In this document: piece by piece, positions 8,084-16,896 of the stretch | Position numbering within the stretch: position 1 is the stretch's first letter | Layout of the letters: every line of letters starts with the position of its first letter | Translations under genes and position numbers: made by a program | DNA from: Sporosarcina globispora | GTDB lineage: Bacteria; Bacillota; Bacilli; Bacillales; Cytobacillaceae | Length of the DNA: 42,937 nucleotides | Direction: 5' to 3' | Assembly: GCF_001274725.1 (NCBI RefSeq) | Contig: NZ_LGUF01000007.1 | Coordinates: 5,496,758 to 5,539,694 of the forward strand | The notes under the pieces: generated by a model | Told to the model about the DNA's origin: nothing | Database searches by the model: none | Seen by the model: the letters and a program-made list of their open reading frames with translations, nothing else

Positions 8084-8208
8084 GTTGATTGTAGCGGAGG
8101 GCACTTGACTCCCGCAGGAAAAAACCGGAAGCGGGAGACCCCACAGGCGGTAACGCCGCGGAGCTTCATCCCTCCCCGCGGAAGCAAGTGCCTGGAGCGG
8201 AAATCAAC
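8084..8208. repeat. Long GC-rich interspersed repeat, copy B (complete)
   Basis: The 125-base element starts GTTGATT and ends AATCAAC, with a second inverted pair, GGCACTTG/CAAGTGCC, nested inside. The interior (gggagaccccacaggcggta) is strongly folded. Elements of this type are common between genes in several Bacillus species. I cannot name a function, and short ORFs across it are artefacts. Confidence 0.85.
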
Positions 8209-8352
8209 GTACAAACTTTATATCCTAAAAACAATATTCTATGCGAAAAGAGCCTTAATAATAAAGCGGCTGCCTTCGTATTCGCCGCATCTAATGTTAA
8301 GAGAAATGATAAATTCAGGAAAGAAATGCAAGTTTTAGGGGGGGGGAATAAA

Positions 8353-8478
8353 ATGAAAAATCTTATAGATTCATTTTTAGAAGATGAGATTTCTTACCAA
8401 GAATACTATGATGGGATTTATGAACTTTGCATTTGCAAAAATCCTTCTTCAATTAAACTGCTACCTTTAGTTGAATAA
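8353..8478 (+). CDS. Hypothetical 41-residue protein
   Basis: The frame starts MKNLIDSFLEDEISYQEYYD and ends PSSIKLLPLVE. The ATG follows a run of nine G (ttttaggggggggg), which contains a usable ribosome site. The composition is acidic with two Cys (LCICKN). I do not recognise a family. The upstream frame runs into repeat copy B and is not coding. Confidence 0.45.
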   Translation: MKNLIDSFLEDEISYQEYYDGIYELCICKNPSSIKLLPLVE

Positions 8479-8967
8479 AGAAAAATAGACTTACTCAGCA
8501 ACCCCATCTTTAACATATGCACTCTTAGTAAAGTAATGAAAATTGCAAATGAATTGGTAGCGTGTTTTGTATCAATATTTTTACTGAAAAAGCAAATGGC
8601 TCAGTATAATACTGATCCGTTACTTTTTTTGTCCCCGAAGACCTCATTTATCGGAAATCTTAATAAATGATAATAGCTGTCTTTCGGTAGAACTTGTAGC
8701 TCCTCTTTAGCTTTTTTTCCCAGAAGAATAAACATCAGCCGGAATTAAATTATTGAAGTATTCAACAAATATTACCCATACATATTTTTGGGATGACAAA
8801 TTAATTCCTCCGCCATTCAATTAGAATACTGAATTACTTCGCTATGTTTTTTCCTTTTCCTTTCTCAACTAGACTGCCCCTTTAGGTTAAAAGGGATTTA
8901 ATATAAAAGAGCATAAATCCTTCTTGTGGAAATCAACGCACCGCTTTTTTTAAAAAACTAATTTAAC
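8479..8967. other. Intergenic region holding a frameshifted small gene and a repeat
   Basis: It contains the 8601-8799 pseudogene (listed separately), a copy of the short repeat at 8868-8892 (agactgcccctttaggttaa), and a partial end of the long repeat near 8929 (tggaaatcaac). Nothing else was seen. Confidence 0.5.
8601..8799 (-). pseudogene. Small hypothetical protein with a one-base insertion in a poly-A tract
   Basis: A TTG start at 8799 has GGAGG exactly 7 bases upstream and opens SSQKYVWVIFVEYFNNL. The frame then stops just after a run of seven A (plus-strand T-run 8712-8718). Removing one A gives GKKAKEELQVLPKDSYYH and continues to a stop at 8601; the total of 199 bases is 66 codons plus one. 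I do not recognise the family. It could be decay, a sequencing error or phase variation at the homopolymer. Confidence 0.5.
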
Positions 8968-9615
8968 TTAATAATCAAATGTATTTTTCTCAGCATAAAT
9001 TGTTTCCTTTGTACTTTTAATAATAATGTCGAAATTCTTACTGTATGGATGCATAAATACTTCGTACTGAATACGTCGCTCATTGTGAGATTGATTTAAA
9101 TAATCAATCTCTGTTCCTCTTTCCTCTTTATCTCGACCGAATCGTCTTTCAAGTTCTGTATCGCCATCAGTATAAAAATAAATTAGTAAATCAAATAGCT
9201 TAGGATTAGCAAAAGCAACACTCATACCTTCTACAATGGTTAATTTGTTTTGTGAAGAGAGTATTTCACTTTTTAAATAATGTGTATCAATCGTACGTAA
9301 ATTCATATTTTCCTTTAGCATCAGTACATCTCTTTCTAAGGAAGGTACATGGTGTGCTGCGGGATGGCATGCTGTCATGTTAAAATGATGTAATGTTCCT
9401 TTATATGTATAGTTAATCACTGCGTATTTTCGTATTGATGAACTCACTATGTATGGATCCGTATTAAGATAGTTTACATCGTACTTTAACTCTTCCATTA
9501 ATTTTTGTGCAAAAGTCGTTTTTCCAGCAGCTCCATGGCCAGAAATCCCAATAATCATCTTCTTCTCCGAGTTATCAATCCAGCGTTTGATTTCTTGAAT
9601 TAATGTGATCATCAT
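8968..9615 (-). CDS. Uridine kinase-like P-loop protein
   Basis: The 215-residue protein has a Walker A motif GISGHGAAGKTT at about residues 23-34, followed by LNTDPYIVSSSIRKYAV (the acidic residue after the first strand), HHFNMTACHPAAHHVPSLERD and IVEGMSVAF (Walker B-like). RRFGRDKEERG resembles a lid segment. This matches the uridine kinase/phosphoribulokinase branch of nucleoside kinases. B. subtilis-type Udk is different in detail, so the true substrate is uncertain. Two adjacent ATG codons could start it, and the first is used here. Confidence 0.75.
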   Translation of the reverse strand: MMITLIQEIKRWIDNSEKKMIIGISGHGAAGKTTFAQKLMEELKYDVNYLNTDPYIVSSSIRKYAVINYTYKGTLHHFNMTACHPAAHHVPSLERDVLMLKENMNLRTIDTHYLKSEILSSQNKLTIVEGMSVAFANPKLFDLLIYFYTDGDTELERRFGRDKEERGTEIDYLNQSHNERRIQYEVFMHPYSKNFDIIIKSTKETIYAEKNTFDY

Positions 9616-9696
9616 TCACTCTCATTTCTTTATTTTATGTCCATTAGTGAAAGAGCGTCTTCTGCATCTCACATAAGCGCCTCCCTTTCCTGTTCC

Positions 9697-9780
9697 ACAA
9701 ACCTGCCCCTTTTGTTAAATAAGAAAGCTGCCTGATTCAGCAGCTGATCTTGAATATAAGCACCTGTTAGCTCAATACAC
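9697..9780. repeat. Composite short repeat with hairpin
   Basis: The order is caacaaacctgccccttttg, ttaaataag, the hairpin GCTGC-ctgattca-GCAGC (9727-9744), ttgaatataa and a second half gcacctgttagctcaata (to 9776). The arrangement matches 3642-3735 and 10357-10437. Confidence 0.65.
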
Positions 9781-10296
9781 CTAAAAATTTTTAGTCCATT
9801 TATAGAATATAAAGTTTACTTTTTGTTTATTTATTTCAATTTGCTCATCACTAGTATCCACCTTCTCAAATCCATTCTTCTCCAAAACTTTTTGAGAAGC
9901 TATATTATTTGTTGTTGTTTTCGCTTTAATGACTCTAATGGTTGTATCAATGAGGGATTCTAATAGTAAAGCTAAAGCTTTACTAGCAATGCCTTTTCTA
10001 GTATGCTCTTGTCCAATTCTATAACCAAGATGACAAACTTTTTGATATTCATCAAAATCAACTAAATTTATTCTTCCTAAAACTTTTTGATTTCTATCTT
10101 TTATTAAATAAAATTGTGAAACTCCTTGAATTTGTTCATCAAGTAAAGCTGCAAGCCTCTCGTTGAAAATCTCTGGAGTGTAATAATCATCTCCACGAGT
10201 AGGTACCATTTCTTCAAAGAAAATTCTATTTTCAAGTTCAAATTGAAGCAAATTTACTGCGTCGTTTTTTTGTAATTTTTCAATAAATATATCCAT
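9781..10296 (-). CDS. GNAT family N-acetyltransferase (RimJ/RimL-like)
   Basis: The 171-residue protein shows the GNAT acetyl-CoA region HLGYRIGQEHTRKGIASKAL (the R/Q-x-x-G-x-G/A motif A variant with a preceding strand) and the C-terminal NIASQKVLEKNGFEKV motif B. The N-terminal half has EEMVPTRGDDYYTPE, typical of RimJ/RimL-like enzymes that acetylate N-terminal amines or small molecules. The acceptor is unknown. TGGTGG lies before the ATG. Composite repeats with terminator hairpins lie on both sides. Confidence 0.85.
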   Translation of the reverse strand: MDIFIEKLQKNDAVNLLQFELENRIFFEEMVPTRGDDYYTPEIFNERLAALLDEQIQGVSQFYLIKDRNQKVLGRINLVDFDEYQKVCHLGYRIGQEHTRKGIASKALALLLESLIDTTIRVIKAKTTTNNIASQKVLEKNGFEKVDTSDEQIEINKQKVNFIFYKWTKNF

Positions 10297-10356
10297 TAGA
10301 TAACCACCATTCTATTCTATCTGTAAGTTATTCTTTCTAATATAAAGAAATCCTTC

Positions 10357-10437
10357 TTCAACAAACCTGCCCCTGTAGTTCAATAAAAAGAACGGCTGTA
10401 ATGGCAGCCGTTCTTTAAGTAATGCACCCTTTTCTTT
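10357..10437. repeat. Composite short repeat with strong terminator hairpin
   Basis: caacaaacctgcccctgtag and ttcaataaa are followed by AAGAACGGCTG/CAGCCGTTCTT (10388-10398 with 10405-10415), then aagtaatgcaccctttt. This copy is the best intact comparison for the intron-interrupted copy at 693. Confidence 0.75.
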
Positions 10438-10814
10438 AAGTCACATTATGTCACAATCTTTGTATTTAAAAAGGAACGCAACAGCGCCCCCTGAGTCAAA
10501 TAAAACTTACTAACCATTCTTCTTCACTACCAACAGTCGTGTTAACACCGTTTATTTTCTCGAAATATTCCAATTCTTCCACTTCAAGAATCCACCTCTA
10601 ATTTTGCTATCCTGTGAATGATCATTGCCCATTCTGAGTCTGGCACTTTGTTTTATTAACCTACAGGTCTGAATATGTTGAAAAAATTTGTAGATATAAA
10701 CTGATTCCCCTTAAATGGTCCTATACCTCAAAAGACGCGTTACTCGAAAAGAGCCCGAGGCGAAAATTAGATACAAAACTTTACTTACCTTCCGGAATAA
10801 AGTTAAGCAAAAAA

Positions 10815-11027
10815 CTAATTTGACGTGCTGATATCGTAAAGATAAAAAACATAATCATTAGATACACCTGAGTAACCCTGTTGACGTATCATTGCCGTAA
10901 GATTTCCGCGGTGATATGTGCCATGGTTAACAACATGCTGAACCAATTCAGAAAAATGAGTATCTAAACGCCCAAATTTAGGATGCACTGGTAGAGAATG
11001 AAAATTGATCAGGGAGTCTATACTGTT
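10815..11027 (-). pseudogene. DinB-family protein, C-terminal remnant
   Basis: The 70-residue open stretch SIDSLINFHSLP...STSN has no start codon and is preceded by a stop. It contains LVQHVVNHGTYHRGNLTAMI and DYVFYLYD, the conserved C-terminal helix of DinB/YfiT metal-binding four-helix-bundle proteins, with two of the three metal-ligand histidines. The N-terminal half is gone: the sequence changes abruptly at about 11030 into an unrelated GC-rich block. Confidence 0.8.
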
Positions 11028-11030
11028 TTA

Positions 11031-11165
11031 CTGCTGGCGAGGAAGGTCTTTGAACTATGGTGCCTTTGAGCCCATCCGTTAGTCTGACTCCAACGACCAC
11101 GGTGTACCACCGACTGTAGCGCCCTCTAGGGGTAGCACTCATGGGAGATTAATCCTTTTCTGGTT
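11031..11165. other. GC-rich structured block of unknown origin
   Basis: The block abuts the broken DinB gene and is compositionally unlike its surroundings. It carries small palindromes such as CGGTG-tac-CACCG (about 11098-11110) and CCCTCTAGGGG. It may be the end of a lost mobile element or a structured RNA. I cannot assign it. Confidence 0.4.
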
Positions 11166-11440
11166 GTTGCGCCAGCTTTATTTTTTCTTACTATAAGTAG
11201 AAAGGCATTATCATTCGATTTACCAGCTAACCCCATATATTCAATCCTTCTATAGGCTCAGCCTTTTTTTAAAAACTGGTTTTCCTGGGTCTATTTTTGT
11301 ATGCCCTTTTTCAGTTTTTATTTTCATGGGAGTTTAAGTGCAGTTATTCACAATCTTTCTATTTCTATTAAAAAGGAGATGCCATAACTCATTTTCAACA
11401 CTAGAACCCTGTTTGAAGGAATCGATATGGCATATTCTTA

Positions 11441-12403
11441 CTAAAACTCAAATTTTACAGGTCTTAAAAATAAATCTTTTAATGTTTCTTCTGCATTTTT
11501 ATTCTCAAATATTATTTCAAATAACGCATTACAAATTGGGAGTTGAACGTCATATTGTTTGGATAATTCATCTAATGCCTTTACAGTTGCAACACCTTCT
11601 GCTAATTTCCCAAACCTTTTTCCTTCGACTAGTGCCTGTCCAAACTTTCTATTATGACTATGATCCGAGAATAATGTTGCTTCAAAATCTCCTAGATGAC
11701 TTAATCCGTATACAGTTACATCATTTCCGCCCATTGCTCTAACGAGACGAGAGATTTCCTTTGTTCCCCTTGCCATAAGTGAACCTTTTAAACTGCTATA
11801 ATTTAATCCATCCAACATTCCTGCTGCTATCCCCATTACATTTTTTGCAGCAGCCCCAATCTCATTTCCAATAAGGTCTTGTCCATAGTAGAACCTAATT
11901 AAATCACTATTCAATTCTTGTACAATTCTTTTTGTTACTTCAATATTATCAGAACCTATAACCATACAGTTTGGTATATTATTCACGAAATCTTGTACGT
12001 GTCCAGGTCCAACCCATACCGCTAAATTTACATTTTTTCCAACCTCTTCCCGAAATACTTGAGAAAGTCTTTTTCCACTATTAGCCTCTAATCCTTTCAT
12101 ACACAAAATAAAGGTTTTACCTTGTGTTTCATTTAATGAACTTAATTGATTTGCAAATGAACGTAATTCTTGAGCACTTATCGAAATAATTATTATTTCA
12201 GCAAATAATATAGCTTTTTCTAATGAATTGGTTAGTTCTACATCTTCTGATAATGAAAGGTAGTCATTACTTCTAGTCTCTTTTAATCCAATAAAATTCC
12301 TGGAGTTTTCTCTCCCCCATAACATAACATTGTGCCCAACTTTATTAGCGTACCAAGCCAAAAAGGTTCCCCAACGTCCACAACCTAATACTGAAATATT
12401 CAA
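11441..12403 (-). CDS. NAD(P)H-dependent glycerol-3-phosphate dehydrogenase (GpsA paralogue)
   Basis: The roughly 320-residue enzyme would interconvert dihydroxyacetone phosphate and sn-glycerol-3-phosphate. It begins NISVLGCGRWGTFLAWY (the GxGxxG dinucleotide-binding motif) and shows FILCMKGLEANSGK, WVGPGHVQDF, NEIGAAAKNVMGIAAGMLDG (containing the catalytic Lys) and GLSHLGDFEATLFSDHSHNRKFG, all in family order. I prefer the TTG start at 12403 because GAGGGTG lies just before it and most GpsA proteins begin at this point; an ATG at 12442 would add 13 residues and has no ribosome site. It is isolated here, so it is probably an accessory copy rather than the housekeeping gpsA. Confidence 0.85.
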   Translation of the reverse strand: MNISVLGCGRWGTFLAWYANKVGHNVMLWGRENSRNFIGLKETRSNDYLSLSEDVELTNSLEKAILFAEIIIISISAQELRSFANQLSSLNETQGKTFILCMKGLEANSGKRLSQVFREEVGKNVNLAVWVGPGHVQDFVNNIPNCMVIGSDNIEVTKRIVQELNSDLIRFYYGQDLIGNEIGAAAKNVMGIAAGMLDGLNYSSLKGSLMARGTKEISRLVRAMGGNDVTVYGLSHLGDFEATLFSDHSHNRKFGQALVEGKRFGKLAEGVATVKALDELSKQYDVQLPICNALFEIIFENKNAEETLKDLFLRPVKFEF

Positions 12404-12748
12404 TATTTCACCCTCATCTTTTTTAAATTTATCATTCTCCATTTAATAATTGCTCTTCAATCTCCACAATGGAAAGAGGCTAACTTTTTTCATTTGGACA
12501 AGGTTATATTCGACCAGCTTTATAAAATATCCTCCTGTTTGCCATTCCTTCTTGAACTAAACTGCCCCTTTAGCCATCCATGAATCGCAAAACCGCAGAT
12601 TCATGTAATAACAACCTTTTATTCTTATCTAAAAGGATGACACTAGCTCCTGTTACAACAAGAGTTTTCATACGAAAGTAAAAAAATAAAAGACAGAGAA
12701 ACCTCTCTGCCTTTTAAAAGGTTTTTCTATCAAATTGGAAGAAACAAA
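12404..12748. other. Intergenic region with repeat and terminator
   Basis: It holds a clear repeat copy, gaactaaactgcccctttag (12555-12574), in which the AACTAAA/TTTAGTT inverted arms are perfect, and the terminator of the amidohydrolase gene (12688-12714). There is no ORF. Confidence 0.6.
12688..12714. terminator. Intrinsic terminator of the amidohydrolase gene
   Basis: AAAAGACAGAG pairs with CTCTGCCTTTT (one mismatch) around a short loop, with A-rich flanking on the left giving a T-run on the minus strand. Confidence 0.8.
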
Positions 12749-14713
12749 CTAGTCTACTTTTAATTCTCCTTTTAAAGTTCCGCTGTACTGATAATTCTCG
12801 CCAATTTTCACTCTGATTGTTTCTTTTCCGGTGAATGGATCTTTTTCGTCAATCGTAACGAGGATTGGCATGGTTTCATTTTTCTTCAACTTTACTGTGC
12901 CAGTAAAGCTTGCCCACCCTTTATAGGTTTGCAGGATTCCTAGTTCGTCGAGATTAATTTGGAAATTATTATCTTTATCAATAATTTGAAGTTTTGCTTT
13001 AGATTGGGTTTGATCGGCTTGCTGATCTACCATAATATTAATTTTTGGCCCCTTTTTGGCTCCTCCATGATTTTCATTGACGAGATGGCCTTTAACGGAA
13101 ACTTTATGTGCCTCATTCAGACTGATTGGCCGGCTAGGCATGTCGTAGCTTCGTTTCAGGGCTTTACCAGCCTGTACATCTGTTGGCTCACTGTTTTTTA
13201 TCGCAAACTGCCCATTAATAATTACATGCTCGATACCTTCTGCATACTGTTTTGGATTATCAAACGTGGCTTTATCCGTTACTGTATTGGCATCAAACAC
13301 AGTAATATCAGCTATCATCCCTTCGGCAATAAACCCGCGGTCAACCATGCCAATGATATTGGCAGGAAGACCCGACATTTTTTGAACTGCTTCCTCCAGA
13401 GATAATAACCCCTCTACTCTTACAAGATTTCCTAAAACTCGCGGCTGAGTGCCATACCTTCTTGGATGTGTGCTGCTGGAAACAGTAGCTCCGCCATCAG
13501 AGGCAATTGCCGTAGTAGGATTCTTAAGTATCCGTTCGAAATCCTCCTGGTGGCCGAAGAAGTAAATGGTTCTTATGCTTCCTTCTTTTTCAAGTATTTG
13601 CATGGTCGCTTCTCCAGGTGAAACCCCTTGTTCAGCGGCAATATCCGCTAACGTCGTTTGTTTTGTTGGGAAATAGACGTCACCAGCATCACTCACCCGG
13701 CTCTGAATGGTCTCATGAATTTCCTCTTCAATTTGCCCGCGCATGGCAGGATCAGCAAAACGTTTAAGCATTTCTTCATGGCCGCCATCCTGGATCCACT
13801 GTGGAACAATGGCAATTAATCCCGTTTGGCTGGCCAAATAAGGATACTGATCTGCCGCTGCAAATGTTCCCCGTTTATTTGCATCCTGAATCAACTTAAT
13901 CGTCTCCAAGGATTTCCCCCAGTTGCTTGGCCCCATGACCTTCATGTGTGTAATGACGGGCACAACGCCTGCACTTTCGCCTATTTCAATGGTTTCAGCC
14001 GTTGCTTCGAGAACATGGTTATTCTCATTTCTGATATGATTAGGAAAGTTTGTCCTCCATTTTCCCGCGACACTGACAACGTCAATGACTTCCTGTATTT
14101 TTGCATAGTTCCCAGGAGCATAGAATAAACCAGCAGAAATTCCCCATGCCCCTTTTTCGAGAGCTTCTTCTATCAGTGATTGCATATCAACTATTTCTTC
14201 AGCAGTGGCACGGCGATCGTCATACCCAACCACTTCTTCCCAAACCGAATTAAATCCAATGTAGCTGCCAATATTGATGGCAAGCCCCTTTTCTTCTAGC
14301 TCAGACATATAGGAAAGGTCCACAGGGCCCCATCCATCCGGACCTATTAATTCCGTCGTAACTCCTTGAGTCAGTGAGCTTTTTGCCGTTGCAAGGACTT
14401 CAGTATCCGCATGGCTGTGCATATCAATAAACCCAGGAGAAACAATTTTACCCGATACATTGATTTCTGTTTTTCCAAATGCCCCGTCCAGGTTGCCAAT
14501 TGATTGGATATACCCATCGGAAATACCAACATCTGCTGTATAGCGTTTGGATCCAGTTCCATCAATAATCGTCCCATCGTGCAGGATAAGGTCAAATTCC
14601 TGTTTGGTCTTCTCCTTTGATTGTCCGGTCTGTGGGTATCCTACACATACTATTCCTACAAGCAAAACAACGGCAGACAATAGAAACAGAAAACGTTTCC
14701 TAAAACTATTCAC
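12749..14713 (-). CDS. Exported D-aminoacylase/N-acyl-D-amino-acid deacylase-like amidohydrolase
   Basis: The 654-residue protein starts at GTG after GAGGAGG, with an N-terminal hydrophobic segment (FLFLLSAVVLLVGIVCVGY) that is a signal peptide or membrane anchor. The amidohydrolase domain shows FDLILHDGTIIDGTG, PGFIDMHSHADTEV (the HxH metal motif), TTELIGPDGWG, VPVITHMKVMG and AIASDGGATVSS, as in D-aminoacylases that remove acyl groups from N-acyl-D-amino acids. The chain is longer than the usual 480-530 residues. The last 130 residues or so (after SYDMPSRPISLNEAHKVSV) form a beta-rich extension, probably a separate domain for secretion-stable folding or wall contact. It is monocistronic with a terminator at 12688-12714. 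The exact substrate is inferred. Confidence 0.85.
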   Translation of the reverse strand: MNSFRKRFLFLLSAVVLLVGIVCVGYPQTGQSKEKTKQEFDLILHDGTIIDGTGSKRYTADVGISDGYIQSIGNLDGAFGKTEINVSGKIVSPGFIDMHSHADTEVLATAKSSLTQGVTTELIGPDGWGPVDLSYMSELEEKGLAINIGSYIGFNSVWEEVVGYDDRRATAEEIVDMQSLIEEALEKGAWGISAGLFYAPGNYAKIQEVIDVVSVAGKWRTNFPNHIRNENNHVLEATAETIEIGESAGVVPVITHMKVMGPSNWGKSLETIKLIQDANKRGTFAAADQYPYLASQTGLIAIVPQWIQDGGHEEMLKRFADPAMRGQIEEEIHETIQSRVSDAGDVYFPTKQTTLADIAAEQGVSPGEATMQILEKEGSIRTIYFFGHQEDFERILKNPTTAIASDGGATVSSSTHPRRYGTQPRVLGNLVRVEGLLSLEEAVQKMSGLPANIIGMVDRGFIAEGMIADITVFDANTVTDKATFDNPKQYAEGIEHVIINGQFAIKNSEPTDVQAGKALKRSYDMPSRPISLNEAHKVSVKGHLVNENHGGAKKGPKINIMVDQQADQTQSKAKLQIIDKDNNFQINLDELGILQTYKGWASFTGTVKLKKNETMPILVTIDEKDPFTGKETIRVKIGENYQYSGTLKGELKVD

Positions 14714-15126
14714 CTTAAAACCTCCTCGTAATCTTCATTAAAACGCAATAGCCGTTTTCGCCTCCTTATCTTGAATTTTAACAATTACACATTAACACAA
14801 TTTACTAATTTTTCTAATATTTCAGATAATAATTGATATTATATAACTATTACACCTAAGATTTACTTCTTATTACTTCCCATGCTTTAGTCAATTAGTC
14901 CAGGTTCTTTTCTTAGTTAGTTGAAAAACCACGGTTTCTTAGTGCATATTTTATCGAAATGCGACATTATTTATTTAAAAATCGGTTGTTTAACAAATCC
15001 TGCCTTGTGTTTACTAATTTCCTGGATATCAACCTCTGGCCTAATACAAAGATACTCTCCTAGACCATGCCAATTAACATTTTATGGATATATACTCTAC
15101 ATATAAACTTTAAAGGGGTGAGTCAT
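14714..15126. other. Intergenic region between divergent genes
   Basis: It holds the promoters of the divergent amidohydrolase and DUF998 genes and the first copy of a 38-bp direct repeat (14954-14991). No ORF is convincing. Confidence 0.55.
14954..14991 (+). repeat. 38-bp direct repeat, left copy
   Basis: It starts tcgaaatgcgacattattta and ends aatcggttgttt. It differs from the copy at 15803-15840 at two positions. The pair brackets the DUF998 gene. Confidence 0.85.
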
Positions 15127-15735
15127 ATGTACATATCAAAAAGAATCGGAATATTGAGTTGGGCTGCTACTTGCTTGTACTTTCTTATAGAACCATTTTT
15201 CATATTGACTTCTACAGCGCCTTACAGCTTTTTATATCATGCAATGAGTAACCTTGGCGTTACCACTTGTGGACAATACACTTATTCCATTGCACCTCAT
15301 GAAATTTGTTCACCTAACCATTTATGGATGAATGTATTGTTTATCGTAAATGGATTAACATTTTCAATTGGTATTTTGTACCTTTCGCAATACCTTGATA
15401 AGACAAGATTCAGCCGACTAGCAACATTTTTTATTCTCATCTTAGCTTTAGGTAATATTGTTTCTGGCTTTATACCAGCTGATATTGATCTTTTTTGGCA
15501 TTCTATAGTCCCTGCACTTGGCATGATCACTATCTTCCCAGGTCTTTGGATTTATGCATCATCCTTAAACAAGGGTAAGCGTTGGACTATTGGCTGTTTA
15601 GTTGCATTGTTAATCATTCTTACATTAATAGCGCTAATATTTATCATCCCAATGCCCGCAGGCCTCCTACAAAGGCTATTCTATATAGTAGTTTTCATAT
15701 GGGGTACTGTACTTACATTTATTTTGGATAAATAA
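15127..15735 (+). CDS. DUF998 family membrane protein
   Basis: The 202-residue protein starts MYISKRIGILSWAATCLYFL after AAGGGGTGAG and has about six hydrophobic segments. Family hallmarks are an N-terminal helix followed by YHAMSNLGVTTCG, then HLWMNVLFIVNGLTF, LGNIVSGFIPAD and WHSIVPALGMITIFPGLWI. The function of DUF998 proteins is not established. The gene reads opposite to its neighbours and lies between two nearly identical 38-bp direct repeats, which suggests it arrived or was duplicated as a unit. Confidence 0.8.
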   Translation: MYISKRIGILSWAATCLYFLIEPFFILTSTAPYSFLYHAMSNLGVTTCGQYTYSIAPHEICSPNHLWMNVLFIVNGLTFSIGILYLSQYLDKTRFSRLATFFILILALGNIVSGFIPADIDLFWHSIVPALGMITIFPGLWIYASSLNKGKRWTIGCLVALLIILTLIALIFIIPMPAGLLQRLFYIVVFIWGTVLTFILDK

Positions 15736-15802
15736 TTTAACCCCCACTCTTGAGCTTTTTTTATTCTAATTAGCTCCTCTATCATTTTGTTTCACTAAAT
15801 CT

Positions 15803-15840
15803 TCGAAATGCGACATTATTTATAAAAAAATCGGTTGTTT
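15803..15840 (+). repeat. 38-bp direct repeat, right copy
   Basis: It has the same orientation and length as 14954-14991 with two substitutions in the central A/T tract. Confidence 0.85.
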
Positions 15841-15936
15841 TGATATTCATTGGGCGTGATTGCTAACAGGGACATTTAAATGATCGTTTTGTTCTGGCTC
15901 ATGAGTTAATGGATAACTGGTTACAGTTTGAAGTTT

Positions 15937-16896
15937 TTACTTTCCCCATTTTAATAAGGCTGCTGCCCAGGCCAAACCAGACCCGAAACCTGCAAGCACA
16001 ACGTAGTCTCCAATTTTAATTCTTCCTGCATTAACTTCATCTGCTAGAGCGAGTGCAACACTTGCAGATGATGTGTTTCCATAATACTGGACAGCATGAG
16101 TGGCAACCTTCTCGATTGGAAATTCAAGGTTATGTACCGCACTTTCAATTATGCGCAGATTTGCCTGATGTGGTACAAGATAATCCAAATCATCAAGACT
16201 TAAATCTGCTTTTAATAAGGCATCTTTTACAATTACCGGAATATAGGTGGAAGCAAACTGAAAAATCGCTTCGCCATCCATTGATGGCCTATGGTTACTG
16301 TCTTCTCTCATGTACTCAGAGCCAGAACCGTCGGAACCAACAGATGAGGATAATAGGCCAAACCCTTCTGACACTTCACCTACCACAGCAGCGCCAGCTC
16401 CGTCGCCAAACAGAATATTTACTTTTCTTTCTTCCTTGTTTTCTATTTGCATGTTTCGGGAGCATTCTTCAACCCCAACTACCAGTACTTTTTTGGCAAA
16501 GCCTGTCTGTACATATTGAAAGGCATTCAACAGGGCGAACACAAACCCAGCGCAGCCGACACTCATATCATAGGCACCAGCAGTTGTTGGGATGCCGAGG
16601 AGGTTTTGAACCTGACAGGCTATAGAAGGATAGATGCGATCCTGTGTAATAGTGGAGAGAATAACAAAATCAATTTCGGATGGAGTAAGATTAGCATGCT
16701 CAATGGCCGCCTTCCCTGCTTCAAATGCCATGTCTACCATATTAATGCCTGGAACCGTAAATCTTCTCTCCTTGATGCCTGTCATTTTTTCGATAGTTCT
16801 TCCAGAAATGCCACACATCTCTTTGAAGTAATCATTAGTTACCACATGAGGTGGCAAATAGCTTCCTACACCAAGGATTCCTGCACTTTTCAACAT
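15937..16896 (-). CDS. fabH: 3-oxoacyl-[acyl-carrier-protein] synthase III (KAS III, FabH)
   Basis: The 319-residue enzyme condenses acyl-CoA with malonyl-ACP to start fatty acid synthesis. It begins MLKSAGILGVGSYLPP and carries the full catalytic triad: Cys in DMSVGCAGFVF, His in YLVPHQANLRI and Asn in YYGNTSSAS, with GFGSGLAWAA at the C-terminus. I chose the ATG at 16896 because AAAGGGGG lies 7 bases upstream; a second ATG at 16902 is too close to it. No fabF follows, unlike the fabHA-fabF operon, so this resembles the stand-alone FabHB (YhfB) of B. subtilis. A FapR-like site overlaps its promoter region (16980-16996). Confidence 0.92.
   Translation of the reverse strand: MLKSAGILGVGSYLPPHVVTNDYFKEMCGISGRTIEKMTGIKERRFTVPGINMVDMAFEAGKAAIEHANLTPSEIDFVILSTITQDRIYPSIACQVQNLLGIPTTAGAYDMSVGCAGFVFALLNAFQYVQTGFAKKVLVVGVEECSRNMQIENKEERKVNILFGDGAGAAVVGEVSEGFGLLSSSVGSDGSGSEYMREDSNHRPSMDGEAIFQFASTYIPVIVKDALLKADLSLDDLDYLVPHQANLRIIESAVHNLEFPIEKVATHAVQYYGNTSSASVALALADEVNAGRIKIGDYVVLAGFGSGLAWAAALLKWGK

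Larger units (their letters stand above)
10438..11440. other. Decayed intergenic region
   Basis: This 1-kb stretch has no intact gene. It contains coding remnants on the minus strand near 10496-10660 (for example VPDSEWAMIIHRIAK and EELEYFEKINGVN), a DinB-family remnant (10815-11027) and a GC-rich structured block (11031-11165). The part from 11170 to 11440 shows no coding signal. Confidence 0.6.

Noticed and set aside
8105..8338. 77-residue plus-strand ORF
   Set aside because: It is translated from the long GC-rich interspersed repeat and not a gene.
11338..11742. 134-residue plus-strand ORF
   Set aside because: It is antisense to the gpsA paralogue and has low-complexity composition.
14921..15106. 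61-residue plus-strand ORF before DUF998
   Set aside because: It overlaps the left 38-bp direct repeat and the promoter region of the DUF998 gene, with no ribosome site.
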